NCBI RefSeq assembly: GCF_014196625.1
Contig: NZ_JACIDZ010000013.1
Span: 1 to 64,000, forward strand
Length of the DNA stretch: 64,000 nucleotides
Source of the DNA: Martelella radicis
Lineage (GTDB): Bacteria; Pseudomonadota; Alphaproteobacteria; Rhizobiales; Rhizobiaceae
Reading direction: 5' to 3'
Both the position numbers and the translations under genes were made by a program. Within the stretch, counting starts at the first letter, position 1; each line of letters opens with the position of its first letter. Positions 63,585-64,000 of this stretch are shown one piece after another. The notes under the pieces were generated by a model. That model had not been told where the DNA came from. It did no database searches and saw only the letters and a list, made by a program, of their open reading frames with translations.

Positions 63585-64000
63585 TCTTGCCCATTTCTAT
63601 TCTGGAAAATAGGCCATGGCGGCGGCTAGGTATGAATTGGTGACGAGAAGAAGATGTTTCTATGCAGTTTGGACCTGAGCACCCTTCATATCAAGTGACT
63701 ACGCGACTTACTCATCAGGAATTTAGCCTTCCGCTTTTACGATCGACCGCGCTCTATGCCTTCGGCACGAAGCCAGCTCCAAGCTGTCTTCGCCCATGCG
63801 GGTGACGACCGCTAAGGCAAGCCGTCGCCGTCGGCTCCGGCCAATGAAGGTCCGGCCGGCGATGAAGTCGGTCCGGCCTTCGGCCGTCGCTATGCTAAGG
63901 CTCCTGCGGCTGCATTTGATCGCCGTCCGGACCTGTCGAGAATTACCGCAATCCCGCCTAAAGGCGGCGCTACGCTGATTGCTCCGATACTCTCCATTTT
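63585..64000. other. Terminal stretch with no gene, contains repeat copy B
   Basis: No convincing gene is seen in the last 416 bases. The notable part is copy B of the direct repeat (63744-63872), followed by a GC-rich run (TCGGTCCGGCCTTCGGCCG) to about 63890. Confidence 0.6.
63744..63872. repeat. 129-bp diverged direct repeat, copy B
   Basis: This stretch aligns without gaps to 51892-52020 in the same orientation, with about 82% identity by hand count. The longest shared blocks are CGACCGCGCTCTATG, CTTCGGCACGAAGCCAGC and GCTAAGGCA. The two copies bracket an 11.7-kb mosaic of IS21, cyclic-di-GMP genes and fragments. Confidence 0.75.

Noticed and set aside
63796..63978. A 60-codon arginine-rich plus-strand frame in repeat copy B
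   Set aside because: The equivalent frame is not kept in copy A, and the composition is typical of a chance frame. The shared signal is on the minus strand, if coding at all.

Overview
The window looks like an alphaproteobacterium of the Hyphomicrobiales (rhizobial) type. The grounds are high GC content, an assimilatory nitrate cluster with NasS/NasT control, a RepC replication protein of the repABC class, and many ATGA start/stop overlaps. The repC and conjugation genes suggest a plasmid or megaplasmid, or a chromosome carrying an integrated plasmid. The sequence alone cannot decide between these.

Region 1 (1-5160) is the end of a respiratory nitrate reductase operon: the narJ tail, narI, a parvulin chaperone, a DUF2478 protein, moaA, a mogA-like gene, a truncated haemoglobin and a small DUF6522-type protein. 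A DUF488 gene faces the other way. It links nitrate respiration with molybdenum cofactor supply and probably NO handling.

Region 2 (5160-19921) is a complete nitrate assimilation cluster on one strand: a NasA nitrate reductase fused to a CysJ-like flavoprotein, nasT, nasS, nrtA, nrtB, a double-ATPase nrtCD, nirB, nirD and cysG. The leader before nrtA carries an A1/G4 hexaloop hairpin followed by an intrinsic terminator, the expected target of the antiterminator NasT. A terminator-like fold also precedes nasA.

Region 3 (19922-33500) is accessory. A LysR gene diverges from an SDR oxidoreductase gene. The SDR gene is cut in two by a complete 7,381-bp Tn3-family transposon (22075-29455) with 38-bp inverted repeats and the 5-bp target duplication ATGAG. 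The transposon carries tnpA, tnpR and a DoxX / NAD(P)-binding / pirin / LysR cargo. The SDR 3' half resumes at 29461 and is followed by an amidohydrolase. Next come a methyltransferase, a DHA2-type exporter and an Rrf2 regulator with a perfect palindrome between them.

Region 4 (33600-51860) is a plasmid backbone. It holds two divergent operons for an IncI-like (type IVB, Dot/Icm-related) conjugation machine (traP/Q/R/U/W/X/Y-like leftward; a DsbC-like gene and traM/N/O/K-like rightward), then repC with an antisense ctRNA-like structure upstream, a thermonuclease-like protein and a protein with a HEPN-like RX4H motif.

Region 5 (51890-64000) is a patchwork of an intact IS21-family element, two large GAF/PAS/GGDEF/EAL cyclic-di-GMP proteins, a MITE-like IS3 derivative, a tautomerase, and truncated NhaP-like and DUF2971 genes. 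An 82%-identical 129-bp direct repeat, ungapped, sits at both edges of this region (51892 and 63744).
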